Positions 1 through 10,860 of a stretch of DNA of 64,000 bases are shown piece by piece. Both the position numbers and the translations under genes were made by a program. A model generated the notes under the pieces. It made no database searches. It worked only from the letters and a program-made list of their open reading frames with translations, and had not been told where the DNA came from. Location of the stretch: NCBI GenBank assembly GCA_014058105.1, contig JACGCM010000004.1, positions 1,550,001 to 1,614,000 of the forward strand, read 5' to 3'. Source of the stretch: Kingdonia uniflora (lineage: Eukaryota > Streptophyta > Magnoliopsida > Ranunculales > Circaeasteraceae). How positions within the stretch are numbered: position 1 is the first letter of the stretch; the number at the start of each line of letters is the position of its first letter.

Positions 1-567
1 CTCTGTAACTCATCCTTTTTTATAGACCTCACTCTCAGTTTGATATCGTGTAGATTTAGGTTTTCCTAAAAATGGGGTAGGTGGCAGTTGAATGTGTAAC
101 TGCCAGTTCGTGGGAGACAAGTGTCTTTAATTTGTTCATATTTTATGTAATGCTCGAGCCACGTTCCTTATCAGTTCGTGGTCTAGGTGTTAATGTTGAT
201 TGTATATATCACGGGTATAATACGTGAATCTGGTATTGAGGTAGTTCGAGTTTGGACTAGGTCGGGGGATAGGTCCCTACAAGTAATATGTAGACCTTAG
301 AACTACTTTTGAGTTCTAGGAAGTATCTTTAACAATCATTTTTTGTCTGCAAGGATTTCAGTATAGCCGCCTCGCCAGATTCGTTTAGAAACATATCCAT
401 GCATAAGCGAAAAGGAATGCGAACTTGTTGGTCGCAAATTACTCATTCATGATCGATCTACGTACTATGATGAAATCTGGAAAGAAAAGAACTGCTCGAT
501 TATGTTAAATTCTATGTACTTGGAAGTCCAAGAGGACAAGTAATCTAAACGGATATATCAGCTCCTA
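1..567. other. Left flank, no gene recognised
   Basis: AT-rich sequence with no open frame of note, no splice-flanked exon resembling the neighbouring B3 genes and no recognisable transposon end. I see nothing I can name here. Confidence 0.5.
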
Positions 568-713
568 GGCTCTGCTTGGTATCCCGAAAATTATTCTCGA
601 AATCATGGGTTTCGGTTATTTTCAGCAATCTCGCGGTTGGCAATGGCTAGATTGATAGAGATAGCCCGAAATCCCTAATTTGTGAAGGGATTCCCGGGAT
701 ACCAAACAGAGCC
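568..713. repeat. Tourist-like MITE with 19-bp terminal inverted repeats
   Basis: The segment starts GGCTCTGCTTGGTATCCCG and ends CGGGATACCAAACAGAGCC, inverted repeats matching at 18 of 19 positions. The flanking triplets are CTA on the left and TTA on the right, close to the TTA/TAA duplication of PIF/Harbinger and Tourist elements, whose ends typically contain a GGCTCTGTTTGG-type sequence. It has no coding capacity, so it is a 146-bp non-autonomous element. Confidence 0.75.
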
Positions 714-1475
714 TTAGTGAGCTGAAAAAACAAGAAGCTTTATGCAAATACTTTTTCTAAACCATTATGCATCTGTTGTTTGCAGATTTGGATATAGCCC
801 CATTTGTAGGTTGTTTGTTTTTTTTGTTTTTTTTCTATGTTAGAAATTATCTTCCTTGTAGAACATGCCATTTTCAGCGTTCATATTTGTCGACAACCAG
901 TTATATATTTCTAGACTGTAGCAAGACTGCTTGAGCAACTCAGGGCCAGGGGCCACATACTCAGCTGTTCCCTTGATCATCTTTCGTCTTCTCTCATTAA
1001 CTAAGAAATCGTGAAATGTCTACTCAAAAATTGTTATCAAATAAGATGTTACCATGGATTGATATTAAGATGCAATATCGGCTGATGATGAAGGTATATA
1101 TCTTCTACAGCACTGTACCTTAATCTCCAATATATAAAAGGATAGCTCCCCTTCATGGGAAAACCCAATGGTTAATAGGAGTCAAAATTCTCAAAGTAAT
1201 AGCCAACTATACAGCTCTCATCAAAACTTTTATTACTATGAAGACGTTACTTTCTTTTACTATCACACAAGACAGCTTCACCCCATTTTCTTGAAAACTT
1301 ATCCCTTTAATTGTCTCTTTAAAGCCTTCTTTTATTAAAGTTCCCAGGATAACAGTTTTGAAATCATGAAAGGTTTGTATTCCTATCAGAAACCTTGTTG
1401 ACTATATAATAGGCTAGTAAAACCTGAAAATTCTCATTCTCACCCTCCCTCCCTCTTCCCTAAAAAATAAAAGAA
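714..1475 (+). other. 5' flank and probable promoter of REM copy A
   Basis: No gene is seen. The last 75 bases before the first ATG of copy A are pyrimidine-rich (CCCTCCCTCCCTC), like a plant 5' UTR, and follow a TATA-like box. The A-rich stretch just before the start codon (AAAGAA-ATGGG) is also present upstream of copies B, C and D. Confidence 0.45.
1403..1410 (+). promoter_or_regulatory. TATA-like box upstream of REM copy A
   Basis: TATATAAT lies 66 bases before the predicted ATG at 1476, leaving room for a short 5' UTR. Copy C has a similar ATATAAG at about 23451. This is a position-based suggestion only. Confidence 0.3.
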
Positions 1476-4400
1476 ATGGGTACAAAACGAAAAGGAAGAA
1501 GCAGTGAACCATCCTTCTACAAGGTTTTAGTTGGTGATTTTTCTCAGACTCTGGTACCCTGTACAAAAATCCGTCCGTTCACAGTACCATACAGTTTCTA
1601 TTGTTTATATTCGATTATGGGTTGATTATAAGACATATGTCCACTGCATTTTTATTTAGGAGAACTCTTCAGGCTTCCGAAAATGTACTTTCGCAATAAT
1701 CTACATTTGTTGTATAAAATTACTTGATCCTGTTTGTCAATCTCATGTTCCACTTCTCATTATTTTTTAGTCAAATTTTCATTTTGCATGCCTAATATAA
1801 ATCAAAGAATGCTAATGGGCTCAGATAGTTAAACAATGACCTCCAAAGTAGATAAACAAGAAGTCACAAATAGAGAAGGAAGACCTAAATAAATAACCTA
1901 ACGGGTAATGACCGTTCAGACTTCACTACTTAACTATAACAATATACCATTAATTCAATGAACTGCTACCTAATGACCAGATAACACTATTTCTAGGTAA
2001 TTTCTACCAACTCTTTTGCCGCACTAGAAAAGAGTACTTATGAAAAGGTATCCACTCTTAGACTATATCATATTTTCTTAACTGCTTGTAAAGCTGCAGC
2101 CACTGCACCTCTTTTTAACGAGATGCAGTTTGATTCAGTTAATCCATACAAAAACTTGGAATCCTCTATTTGGAACTTTTGTGACATGGAAGTTTTTTAG
2201 TTTATGAATCATGTGAGATTTGTTTCATGGACTGACTATTTTTCTCCAATCAGTTTTCTGTATTAACTTCTCTACTGTGATGGTCTTTATCTGATGATTA
2301 AACCAATCATTTTTATTATGTAGGAGATGCCACGAGATTTTGTTAAACAACACTTCAAAGGGATTCTACTCGGAAAATCTTTTCTTACAGGTCCTACTGG
2401 AAAATCTTGCACAGTCTTAATGGAAAAGGTTGGCGATGGTTTGTTTTTTTGTAATGGCTGGCAAACATTTGGGAGTGACCATTCTTTAGAATTCAGGAAT
2501 TTATTGGTTTTGAAGTATCATGGTAATTTAAATTTTAGTGTCAAAATTTATGCTCCTAAATGCTGTGAAAAAAAGGTATCTTCAGCTAATCAGAATGTCG
2601 GTGGAACCAATTCATGCATGGGGAAATAAAAAAAAGTAGAGTCTACGAGGTCTAATTTGTCTCGCAAAGATGATAAAAACCAGATAAAAAGTGCTTTTGT
2701 TTCCGAAGAACAGAAGTGTGAGTACTTCAATCTCCTAGTAAAAAAAATCTCTCATAATAATTCCGTACTAATAAATTATGAATTCATGAATATTTTGTTT
2801 TGGTTATTTAGGTGGAGCCAAGGAAAATGCCTTCTATCAGAGCTGAAAGAAAATGTGCAACTGAAATACCCTCTTCTGTTAAACCTGTTAAACAATCTCT
2901 GGCAATAGAGGAGAAAAAAGAAGTGAATATAGCAGCTAGTTCTGGCAAATATGTTAGGCAAAGGGTGAAATCATAAGTAAAGATAGTATCAGAAAGATGT
3001 TTTACTGCAGTCTGTAGGCTGTCTAGAAAAACCCATATGGTAAAGCTTCCATCCTTCTATATAACAAGTGATCAATACCTTAATATCGTTTGTAAATATC
3101 TGTATATATCACTGACGATGAAATTTGATAAGCTTCTAAAGTTCTCTTCTAATATCTTATTTTCTTTCCATCACCTGATAATTTATTAAATGCAGACTAT
3201 TCCAAAAGAGCTAGCTGTTAAACTTGACCTCAAAAGAAAAGCAAGTGTGATGCTTCAGGATCCACGTGGTGAGTTATGGCCAGTGAAAATCACTAAGAGG
3301 AGAAATGGCCGCTTTGATTTAGGAAATGGTTGGGGAGAATTCTGGAATGCAAACAGATTAGCTGTAGAAGACAATTGCCAATTTGAGTTCCTTCAGGGTA
3401 AACACAATCCAGTAAAGGTGGACATCTACCCGGCATCGGTTGCTTCTAGCAAAGAGAAAGGTGTGTATCCCTTTTTCAATAATCTAGCAGATTCTTGTAC
3501 TACTTTGCTAACATTTTGCAATCCTTCTATGCTATTTAGGCGGACTTGCGCAAAATAGAATGCCTAATATCAACGTTGAAACAACAGAAGTAACTGAAGC
3601 ACCCAGTTATGTTGAATCTGTTCAACGAAGTTTGAGGTCTACTGTAAAACTTCAGAAAACAGAAACAAAAGAAACATCCTGTTTCGTCAAATCTGTGAAG
3701 CGCAGAAGGATATCATTTACTGTTGAACAAGAAGGATGTTTTCGTACAATCTGTATGCAGTATAGAAAGGACTTTGTGGTAAAGTTTTTATTTTTCTATT
3801 TAATTACTACTTACTTTATTTGCGTAAATATAAAGCATAATCACTCAGCCAGGAGTTACTTATACATGTTAGATTTTTCAGAACTCGTAAATATCACTTA
3901 TTAATCTTGAAAACATCTCTATTGCAGACCATTCCATTTAAACTTGCAAATAAACTTGATCTCAAAAGAAAAAAGAGGGTGATGCTTAAGGATTCACGTG
4001 GTGAGTCATGGCCTGTGAAAACTGCAACGCGAAGAGATGGTCGTCTTGATTTAACTATCGGTTGGAGAGACTTCAGGAATGCAAACAGATTAGCAGAATG
4101 AGACTCCTGCCAATTTGAGTTTATGCAAGGGAAAGACAATCCAGTAAAGGTTGACATTTTCAGAGCAGCAGATAGAAATCCTTCTGTCTGTAGCTTGAAA
4201 CCGACTAATCGAAATTCAAAACCTTGCAGTAAGGTCATAAATATGATAGCAGCTAATGTAGATGGAGATGCAGAAGCAACAAAAAAAAAATCCTCTAGAA
4301 GTTCTGTGTGACCTGCCAAATCCAAAGAATAATGCTGGAAATCTGCAACAATCTGTTACATCTGGTAAGAGTAGCGGTTTTGAATTCAATGCAAGTAACA

Positions 4401-4944
4401 ATACCGAGTCTCGAACAGATGAAGGTCAAGCGCATGGATCTGAACAAAGTTGTCAAATCAGCGGATTTTCCTTTAGTAAGGAAGATCAACGAACTGGGCA
4501 ACCCAATCCTTTGCTCATCGTCAAAATCTTTCCAACCTACCTGAATAGACCATTTGTGGTCATCTTCTTAACTCAAAATTTCATGCAACTAGCAATTTAG
4601 ATTCTCGTTTTAGTTTTTATCACAATATAACTATCCATACTTATTTTATTTTGCAGCAAATATCAAGTAGTTTCTGCAAAAAGTACCTGACAAAAAATAT
4701 AAAGGAACTCAAACTCTGTGGTCCTGATGGAAGAATTTGAGAAGCTCAGTTCTCTTTTGGAAGAAAAGCTTACATATGTAGCGGTTGGCGTGCATTTGCA
4801 TTGAAATATAACTTCCGAATAAATGATATTTGCTCCTTCGAGTTAATCAAGATGACAGATGAAGTTGTACTGAAGGCCTCTATTACCCGTGGTCCTGTTG
4901 AAGATATTGTGACTCTGCCAGCGGATGATATTATGCCTAACTAA
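1476..4944 (+). pseudogene. REM copy A: four-B3-domain transcription factor pseudogene
   Basis: Seven exons can be placed by comparison with copy D: 1476-1553, 2324-2717, 2812-3039, 3196-3460, 3540-3778, 3928-4558 and 4657-4944. They would encode a nuclear DNA-binding protein of the REM type, with B3 domains over exons 1-2, 3-4, 5-6 and 6-7. Hallmarks include SFYKVLVGDF, GPTGKSCTV, FEFLQGKHNPVKVDI and KLCGPDGRI. It is clearly broken. There is TAA at 2627, an 8-base loss at the start of exon 3 relative to copy D, TAA at 2974, TGA at 4099 where D reads a glycine codon, a frameshift in an A-run near 4280, and TGA at 4738 in place of the Trp codon of RIWEA. Splice sites are mostly kept, so decay is by point changes. 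Exon 4 (B3-2) and exon 5 remain open. Shorter expressed products cannot be excluded, but a full protein can. Confidence 0.85.
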
Positions 4945-5915
4945 TCCTACTAATGACTTCCGGAATTTTGAAAAGGTTACTTCTAAGCCTGTAGTTTCTT
5001 TTGCATGTTTGAGAAATATCTTGAGGCCTGGGAGTAGCATTAAGTGAAGAATATTTTGGACAAGCTGAGTCTTCTGAAAATGATTTGACTGAGTTTATTA
5101 TTATAGTTTTGATTGAACTGCAGTTATTTCGTGAACTTTTTGAAGCCTGAATATAGAAATCTTATGTATGCAGGGGATCGATAGATATCATTTAGAAGAA
5201 TTTGTGGCAGATCATATCAAATATAGTGAAATTATAATGTCATGGAAGTGTTCCATGAAGTATTGTTTTGGAAAGAGAGGCCTGGAAAATATTTTTTAAA
5301 ATTGAATTCTCTTAATATATGCCGTGATCTCATATATGTTTGTGAATTTGTACCTAGTGGTCCTTCTGTATTACCATTTTTTTCCAGTTATATGTCGTTC
5401 TTGATCTACCTACATGAAAAATCAGATAAATACAGTTTCCTGCCTGTTTTCATTTAGTTTTTTTGAACTTAAAAGCTCCATAAAATGAAGATTACTAAGG
5501 TGAAATCGCTCTCAATGACAGAAAATGGTGTAGAGCTCAGCCATTTGGGTGATGTCTCTATCAAAATTTATTCCTTTGAATTTTATAAGGTAATTCCTTT
5601 TTCAACGAATCAGTTCTTATGGCACAAGTACCTTTGATTTCTTACATACATACAATTGCCCCTCAAGCTATTTTTCTCTCATAGAAGAAAAGACTAAACA
5701 TACAAAACGAGGGTGTTCCCACACATTTTGTACGAGGTTGGACTAATTTTGCGTTAGAGAGCAACTCATCAGACTAAATGTGACTTCCAAAACATCGTAA
5801 GCACCCCAGGTCCAACTTTGTACAAGTCAAGTTTGAGTATCTAAATGGTTTAATATGCTTGGTCTCTAACTCTACATAAACTCTTCACCACGTTAATATG
5901 AACAACATTAAGTAG
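4945..5915. other. Spacer between REM copy A and a solo LTR
   Basis: No recognised gene. A short open segment starting with ATG at 5485 (MKITKVKSLS...) ends at a possible donor near 5590 and could be an exon of something, but it resembles no family I know. The 71-codon frame at 5242-5457 shows no domain. Confidence 0.4.
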
Positions 5916-6580
5916 TGTTATGATATGAACTCGAATCGTGTTCTAGGAAGTTCATTAAAGCTCGTGGGACAAGCGAGGATCGAAGACGGTTTAAATAAAA
6001 GGTTTTTTCAAAGTTCTGTTCGAATAGACTATTTGTCTATTCGAACAGAAGAGGCAGAGGTTTGATAGTTCGAATAGACTTTTCTATTTATTCGAATAAA
6101 AGGTGAACGAGACAAAAAGTCGTTCAAACGAGATTTTGTCTGTTCTGTTCGAACAAAACACCTCAGAACCCACTTTGTTCGAATAAACTGAGAGTCTGTT
6201 AAAAAGACTTCGGTAAGTCAGTTTAAGAAGTTTGTTCTGGAGGCGTTGGTGTGTCTCGTGATCCGTACTAATGACTTCCCATGTTTATAAGGGAGTCTTA
6301 GGCTATTTTGTTAGCCTATCTTGGTTAGTTTAATTCTAGAGAGACCTAGAATTTGAGAGACTCCATTAAAGGTTGAGAAGCTTGGAGAGATCATTGTAGC
6401 CCGTTTGATTAACATAGTGGATTATTCGGGGAGTGGTTTTTTATGCGCAAGGATTTTCCACTTCCCTCCTCTGGAATTCTTGTGTCGTTATTGTTCTTGC
6501 TTGGTTGTTTCTTCTGTTATGGCTTATTCTGCGTATCGTTCTTGTAAGAGGAGAGAGAGTAGCTACCTCGATTCTCAACA
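5916..6580 (+). mobile_element. Probable solo LTR (about 665 bp)
   Basis: Starts TGTTATGATATG and ends GATTCTCAACA, the TG..CA ends expected of an LTR. It is flanked by AGTAG on the left and TGTAG on the right, a 5-bp target duplication with one mismatch. A TATA-like TTTATAAGGG sits at about 6284, followed by a transcribed-region-like stretch (GAGAGATCATTGTAGCCCG). There is no internal coding region or second LTR, so it is read as a solo LTR left by recombination. Its U3-like half carries several TTCGAA motifs and one perfect hairpin. Confidence 0.6.
6016..6048. repeat. Perfect 14-bp inverted repeat with TTCGAA core
   Basis: CTGTTCGAATAGAC and its exact reverse complement flank a 5-base loop TATTT. 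The same loop and near-identical arms recur at 9311-9339 inside a different element. Confidence 0.9.
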
Positions 6581-7044
6581 TGTAGGACATTCTTAAGTGT
6601 GTGTGGTCCAATTTACCATAATTCGCATTTTTCTAAGACATAAAGCCATCACTATTATCTATCTATTTAAACTGCAAGGCTTTAGAAAAATTAACAGTGC
6701 TTAAAGTGCCACTGTATAATGTGGGAAGTGGCCAATATCAACTCAGGGGTAGCAAAGTTACACGATTTACAAGTTACAACATAAAGACATTCTGAGCTTC
6801 AAACCCTTGAAGAAATGGGTAAAAACTAAAAACCCAGATGGCAGAAACAGCAGACCATCGTCCTTCTTCAAAATCTTAGTTGGTGATTTTTCCAAGAAAC
6901 TAGTAAAGATTCAGCAAACCCATTTCATACCTTAATGAATTGTAGTTTGTATTTTTGTAAAAAATTTATGGGGTTTTAGAGTATATCTAATTGTCCTGTT
7001 AGTTGATCTCTTCTTGACATGTTAGAGAATCTCTAGCAACGAGT

Positions 7045-9054
7045 ATGGGTTTGGGTGTGAGCTCTAACACCCTGGCCCACCAAACCCACAACTCACACCC
7101 GACCTCTCCCAACAGCCAGTTTATAGATATACGCTTGGGCAATTCAGATAATCGGCTAATTCAGGCGCTTACAGAGCGCTGGTGGCCGACCACACATACG
7201 TTTTTGTTCCCGTTTTTGTTCCCTTGTGCGAAGATAGGGGTCACTCTTCTCGATTTCATTATGCTGACATCATTGTCAATCGGCCGATATCTGACACAGG
7301 TACCGTATGATGATACATGGTTTATTTTATCCAATGCAAGGCAATTGCTCCTCAACATTGATTCCAGCCATATAAAGAATGGGAACATCAGCATTGCACA
7401 TTTGAGGACGTACTTGATCGTCGCAGCTGATCGGGAGGATGATATTACTATTGCTCGTGCTTTTATCCTCTTCATGATGGGACATTTGTGGTTCCAAACG
7501 GCCAACGACACCGTCCCGCTTGGATATCTCGCAGCCGTGGCCAATTTGGACTCGGCTGCCCAATATGGTTGGGGTTCTGCTATTCTTGCTTCCCTGTACC
7601 ATGGTTTGGATACCGTAGTCACGATCGGGAGTGCCATCACTGGATTTTTCCAACTTCTTACGGTACACTAACACTTTTTCCTTTTACAAATCAAATATCT
7701 TCCAATAAACGTCTTAAATATAAATTATTTTTTTTTTTATGTTATTTCGATATACAGTATTGGTTCTACAAGTATTGTGGGGTTGGTCACCCTATAGTCA
7801 AGGAAGAGGTTAAGTTCTCGGTCTATCCGCGCCTCAGAGCATAAGAGGAGGGGAACAGGAAGAAAACAAATGACCAGGCAGCCAATCTATTTATTCTAGG
7901 CAGATACCATATTGACCACCGTACGATTGAGACGACCACCTGAGAACTTTAGTTAGATTCTGAGGTGTCTGAGATAGAGGACGTACTGACTGCAAAAATC
8001 CTATCCCATAAGAGGGTGCCACTTCAAGTACCAAGCGGAAACTGCGAATATTACTAGGGGAATAGATCCTGGAGGCAGTTGGAAGGCGAGGCGCGTATTC
8101 CTTTGGATCCTCCGCTTAGCATGGTGCCACATATTAGTCTAGCGGCTTTACATGAGATGAGGCAGGCCAGGTTCCTTGACTGTAAGTAGTTTGTTGTAGG
8201 GGAAGAGCGAGAGACTTACGCCTCATATTGGGCTGAACAAACTTCAGAGGTCGGTCACATATTGACAGATTCCCAGAGGATGGGGAATATAGATCTGTTC
8301 GGACCGACTGCACTCAGAGTTGGTATTACACCCGTGGTGGTTACGTTAGCGTCGGTCCATAGCGTGTCCCAGGAGACTTACGCCTCATACTAGGCTGAAC
8401 AAACTTTAGAGGTAGGTCACATGTTGACGGATTCCCAGAAAATAGGGAATATAGATCTGTTCGGACCGACTGTACTCAGAGTTAGTATTACACCCGTGGT
8501 GGTTACGTCAGCGTCGGTTCATAGCGTATACCAGGACTTCAGTTTGCCTGGCCAGACAGAGGGGCCAGACCCGGGGTGGCACATGGAATGGACAGGGCGA
8601 TATGAGATGCTCCCCATCGCCCGCTTGAGGGACCCGCCACCCATGTTTTCCTGCTACGATGCAGAGGAATTGTGGCACCTGACTCATGGTATGCTGCAAA
8701 TCATCCTTAATGAGTCTGCGCGGGATGCACAGAGGTTCAAGGAGTTGGAGGATGAGCTTGTTATTGCCCACAGGAAAATTGACAGTATAAATCATCAGAT
8801 ATATACCTATGTAAGTAATTTATTTATGTATTTATTGCGGTATTTTTTCTTAATGTTATATTTATTTTGTCAAAATATTTATAAATTTTCTTTGTCTCGT
8901 TCAGGACCTGCAGCTGAGGAGGGTGAGTGACATACAGGTGATGCCGCTACCACCTGGAGGTGGTGCGAGGACGAGGCAGCGTGGATCTGGCTCGCAAACC
9001 AGGGGAGGCGGTACTAGCTGCAGGGGGTGGGGAACTGAAGATGATTCTGAGTAG
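7045..9054 (+). pseudogene. Plant mobile domain (PMD) protein pseudogene
   Basis: Exon 1 (to 7662) encodes a PMD core: LTERWWPTTHTFLFPF near residue 45, IGVTLLDFIMLTSLSIG, HLRTYL, and ARAFILFMMGHLWF with PLGYLAAVANLD. A good intron (7663-7757) joins it to YWFYKYCGVGHPIV and YPRLRA. A stop replaces the Trp expected next in PMD proteins (TAA at about 7842). Beyond it, similarity to the C-terminal half of long PMD proteins continues (IPLDPPLSMVPHIS, GEERETYASYWAEQTSEVGH) with further stops. A last exon from about 8905 ends in an R/G-rich tail and TAG at 9052-9054. PMD proteins (MAIN/MAIL type) act in plant gene silencing and meristem maintenance, and PMDs are often carried by transposons. The position inside a Harbinger insertion suggests a transposon-borne copy. 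It is too broken to make the full protein. Confidence 0.75.
8211..8534 (+). repeat. 162-bp direct tandem duplication inside the PMD pseudogene
   Basis: 8211-8372 and 8373-8534 align end to end, both beginning GAGACTTACGCCTCATA and ending with a GTxxxCCAG-like sequence. The period is 162 bases (54 codons), so the frame was kept. The copies now differ at roughly 10% of positions, including a TGG to TAG change in the second. Confidence 0.9.
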
Positions 9055-9310
9055 CTATAGGTGTTTTTGATGTTTTTGTAGACGATGTAGGGGCTCAACT
9101 ATGATTATGTAAATGATTCTGAGTAGATGATGTTTTTGTAGACGATGTTTTGGATGTTCTTAATGTTCATTAGCCATGATTATCTAATGTTGAAATTGAC
9201 TTAAGTTTTTCGGTGTTTGGGAGAATTTCTTCAATATCTATTCAAATAAATTACTTACTGAGGTGTAGATGACTAGTGTGAGTTGCCCAGTATGAGTTTT
9301 TTCAATGTCT

Positions 9311-9339
9311 ATTCAAACAGACTATTTGTCTGTTCGAAT
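9311..9339. repeat. TTCGAA-type hairpin matching the one in the upstream solo LTR
   Basis: ATTCAAACAGAC and GTCTGTTCGAAT flank the loop TATTT, with 11 of 12 arm positions pairing. The core GAC-TATTT-GTC is identical to that at 6027-6037. Confidence 0.85.
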
Positions 9340-9440
9340 AAATTTCCACAATTTTGCATAATTTGGCACTGAGCAGTTTTATTCGAATATAACCAAATTC
9401 TATTCGAACAAAATTGTCACTGAGGTCGAATAGAAACATA

Positions 9441-9490
9441 GATTTGGCGGTGAAATAAACACCGCGCGGTGTTCATTTCACCGCCAAATC
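9441..9490. repeat. 50-bp near-perfect palindrome without loop
   Basis: The segment begins GATTTGGCGGTGAAATAAAC and ends with its reverse complement apart from one base pair, centred on CCGCGCGG. So 24 of 25 arm positions pair. The outer part, TTTGGCGGTGA, also occurs in both gypsy-1 LTRs (near 10557 and 15615). Confidence 0.9.
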
Positions 9491-9729
9491 AATGTTTAAG
9501 ACCCACAACATCTTCCCCTTTTAGATTTTTCCCTTTTACACTTCTCTCTTCCATTGGAAACTTATTCACCATCTGGTATTATACCCTTCACTAAACTCCA
9601 CAACCTCAAATATCTTTTTCATCATCCGATTCATCCATACCCGATCCTCCAGGTTAATCGTTGTCGTCCTCTTCTAACGATCTTATCTTTAATTGTACAG
9701 CAGCAATTTACATTCTGCACCAAGCTGCA

Positions 9730-10374
9730 ATGAACATAGTAGTTGAGGATGCAACTTCGAGTTACGGCGGGAGTGTCATGGGCCGTAAGGATAAGATAAA
9801 GAAGCGAGATCACCAATTGGGGCATTACAACATTATACGAGGCTACTTCAAGCCGAATTGCACATTTGAGCCATGGGAATTTCGGCGACCTTTTCGTATG
9901 AGTATAGACATGTTTATGCGTCTATTCGATGCAGTCGTTACACATGATCATTATTTTTTCTAGAAACCCAACAGCGTAAAAAAAGGTAGTCGCATCACTA
10001 TGTTTCTTGAGCTACAGTGTTGCGGCAGATCTTTTTGACGAATATATCCGAATAGGAGAAAGCACAACCTTATTATGTGTGAAAAGGTTTTGTGTTACGG
10101 TAATGCAAATTTTTGGCGAGGAATATCTTCGAGCACCAAACGCGACCAACGTTGAAAAGTTAAAAGCGATCGGAGAGCCCCGGGGATTTCCCGGCATGTT
10201 AAAAAGCCTTGATTGCATGCATTGGATATGGAAAAATTATCCCAAAGCTTGGCACGGTCAATTTACTGGTTATTACCCCAAGGCGACACTGATTCTTGAA
10301 GCGGTAGCTTCACACGACCTTTGGATTTAGCATGTTTTTTTAGGTTTACCAGGGTCTAACAATGATATTAATGT
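9730..10374 (+). pseudogene. PIF/Harbinger transposase, first part
   Basis: Encodes the N-terminal and central part of a DDE_Tnp_4-type (PIF/Harbinger) transposase: WEFRRPFRMSIDMFMRLFDAV, DLFDEYIRIGESTT, FCVTVMQIFGEEYLRAPN, RGFPGMLKSLDCMHWIWKN (first catalytic Asp), ILEAVASHDLWI, and GLPGSNNDINV (second Asp) at the right border. TAG at 9961 and a frameshift between about 9990 and 10010 (loss of the short CTAAIRML-like stretch usual in the family) break it. A second stop, TAG at 10328, replaces the Trp of the DLWIWHAF-type sequence. The open frame is then cut by gypsy-1, and the remainder with the third acidic residue lies at 15821-16380. Confidence 0.88.
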
Positions 10375-10820
10375 TAATCCAAGAGGATCTGAAGAAGACA
10401 CTGAACAATTCTATTCGGGCAGAATTATTTATGTTCGAATAGATTTTTGCCTGATGGGTTTTATTCGAATAGATTTTTGTCCATTCGAATTCACTTTATT
10501 TTATTCAAGCATAAATAATTTTGTTCGAACAAAGGCACGATTTAGCCTTTTCCCTTTTGGCGGTGATTATATTTTTAAGGGGTGTTTTGCCACGAGATGC
10601 GTTTTTTAGTATTTTAGGTTTCCTAGTATATAAAGAGGACTTACGGTTATTTCTTAGGTATGTTAGATCTGAAAGAGTTCGGAGAGAAACCTAGGGTTTT
10701 GAGAAATTTTCTTCTTGTAATTACTTTATTTTGAGTAATCAAATTCTCTATTTTTCCAAACCGATTGGTGTTCTTCGCATATCTCTACTAACACAAGTTT
10801 CTCAATCGTATTGTGGATTA
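10375..10820 (+). repeat. gypsy-1 5' LTR
   Basis: Starts TAATCC and ends GGATTA. It contains TTCGAATAGA motifs in its U3 part, TTTGGCGGTGA, and TATATAAAGAGG as a TATA region near 10626. Relative to the 3' LTR it has roughly 55 extra bases before the TATA region and lacks a short internal repeat. Confidence 0.9.
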
Positions 10821-10860
10821 AGTGGTATCAGTTTTCCAGTTTTGTTTCTCGGGGTGTTAA

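Larger units (their letters stand above)
9055..9729. other. Spacer between PMD gene and transposase, rich in inverted repeats
   Basis: No coding region is recognised. The first 150 bases contain a diverged short duplication (GATGATTCTGAGTAG twice). The stretch 9300-9440 has several TTCGAA/TTCGAAT motifs. A 50-bp palindrome follows at 9441-9490. The last 200 bases before the transposase are pyrimidine-rich and could be its 5' UTR. Confidence 0.5.

Noticed and set aside
5242..5457. 71-codon frame and the ATG-started segment at 5485
   Set aside because: No recognisable domain and no homologous frame after the other REM copies. Kept only as a remark in the spacer entry.
7161..7640. 159-codon minus-strand frame
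   Set aside because: Antisense to the PMD core, which has clear family motifs on the + strand.
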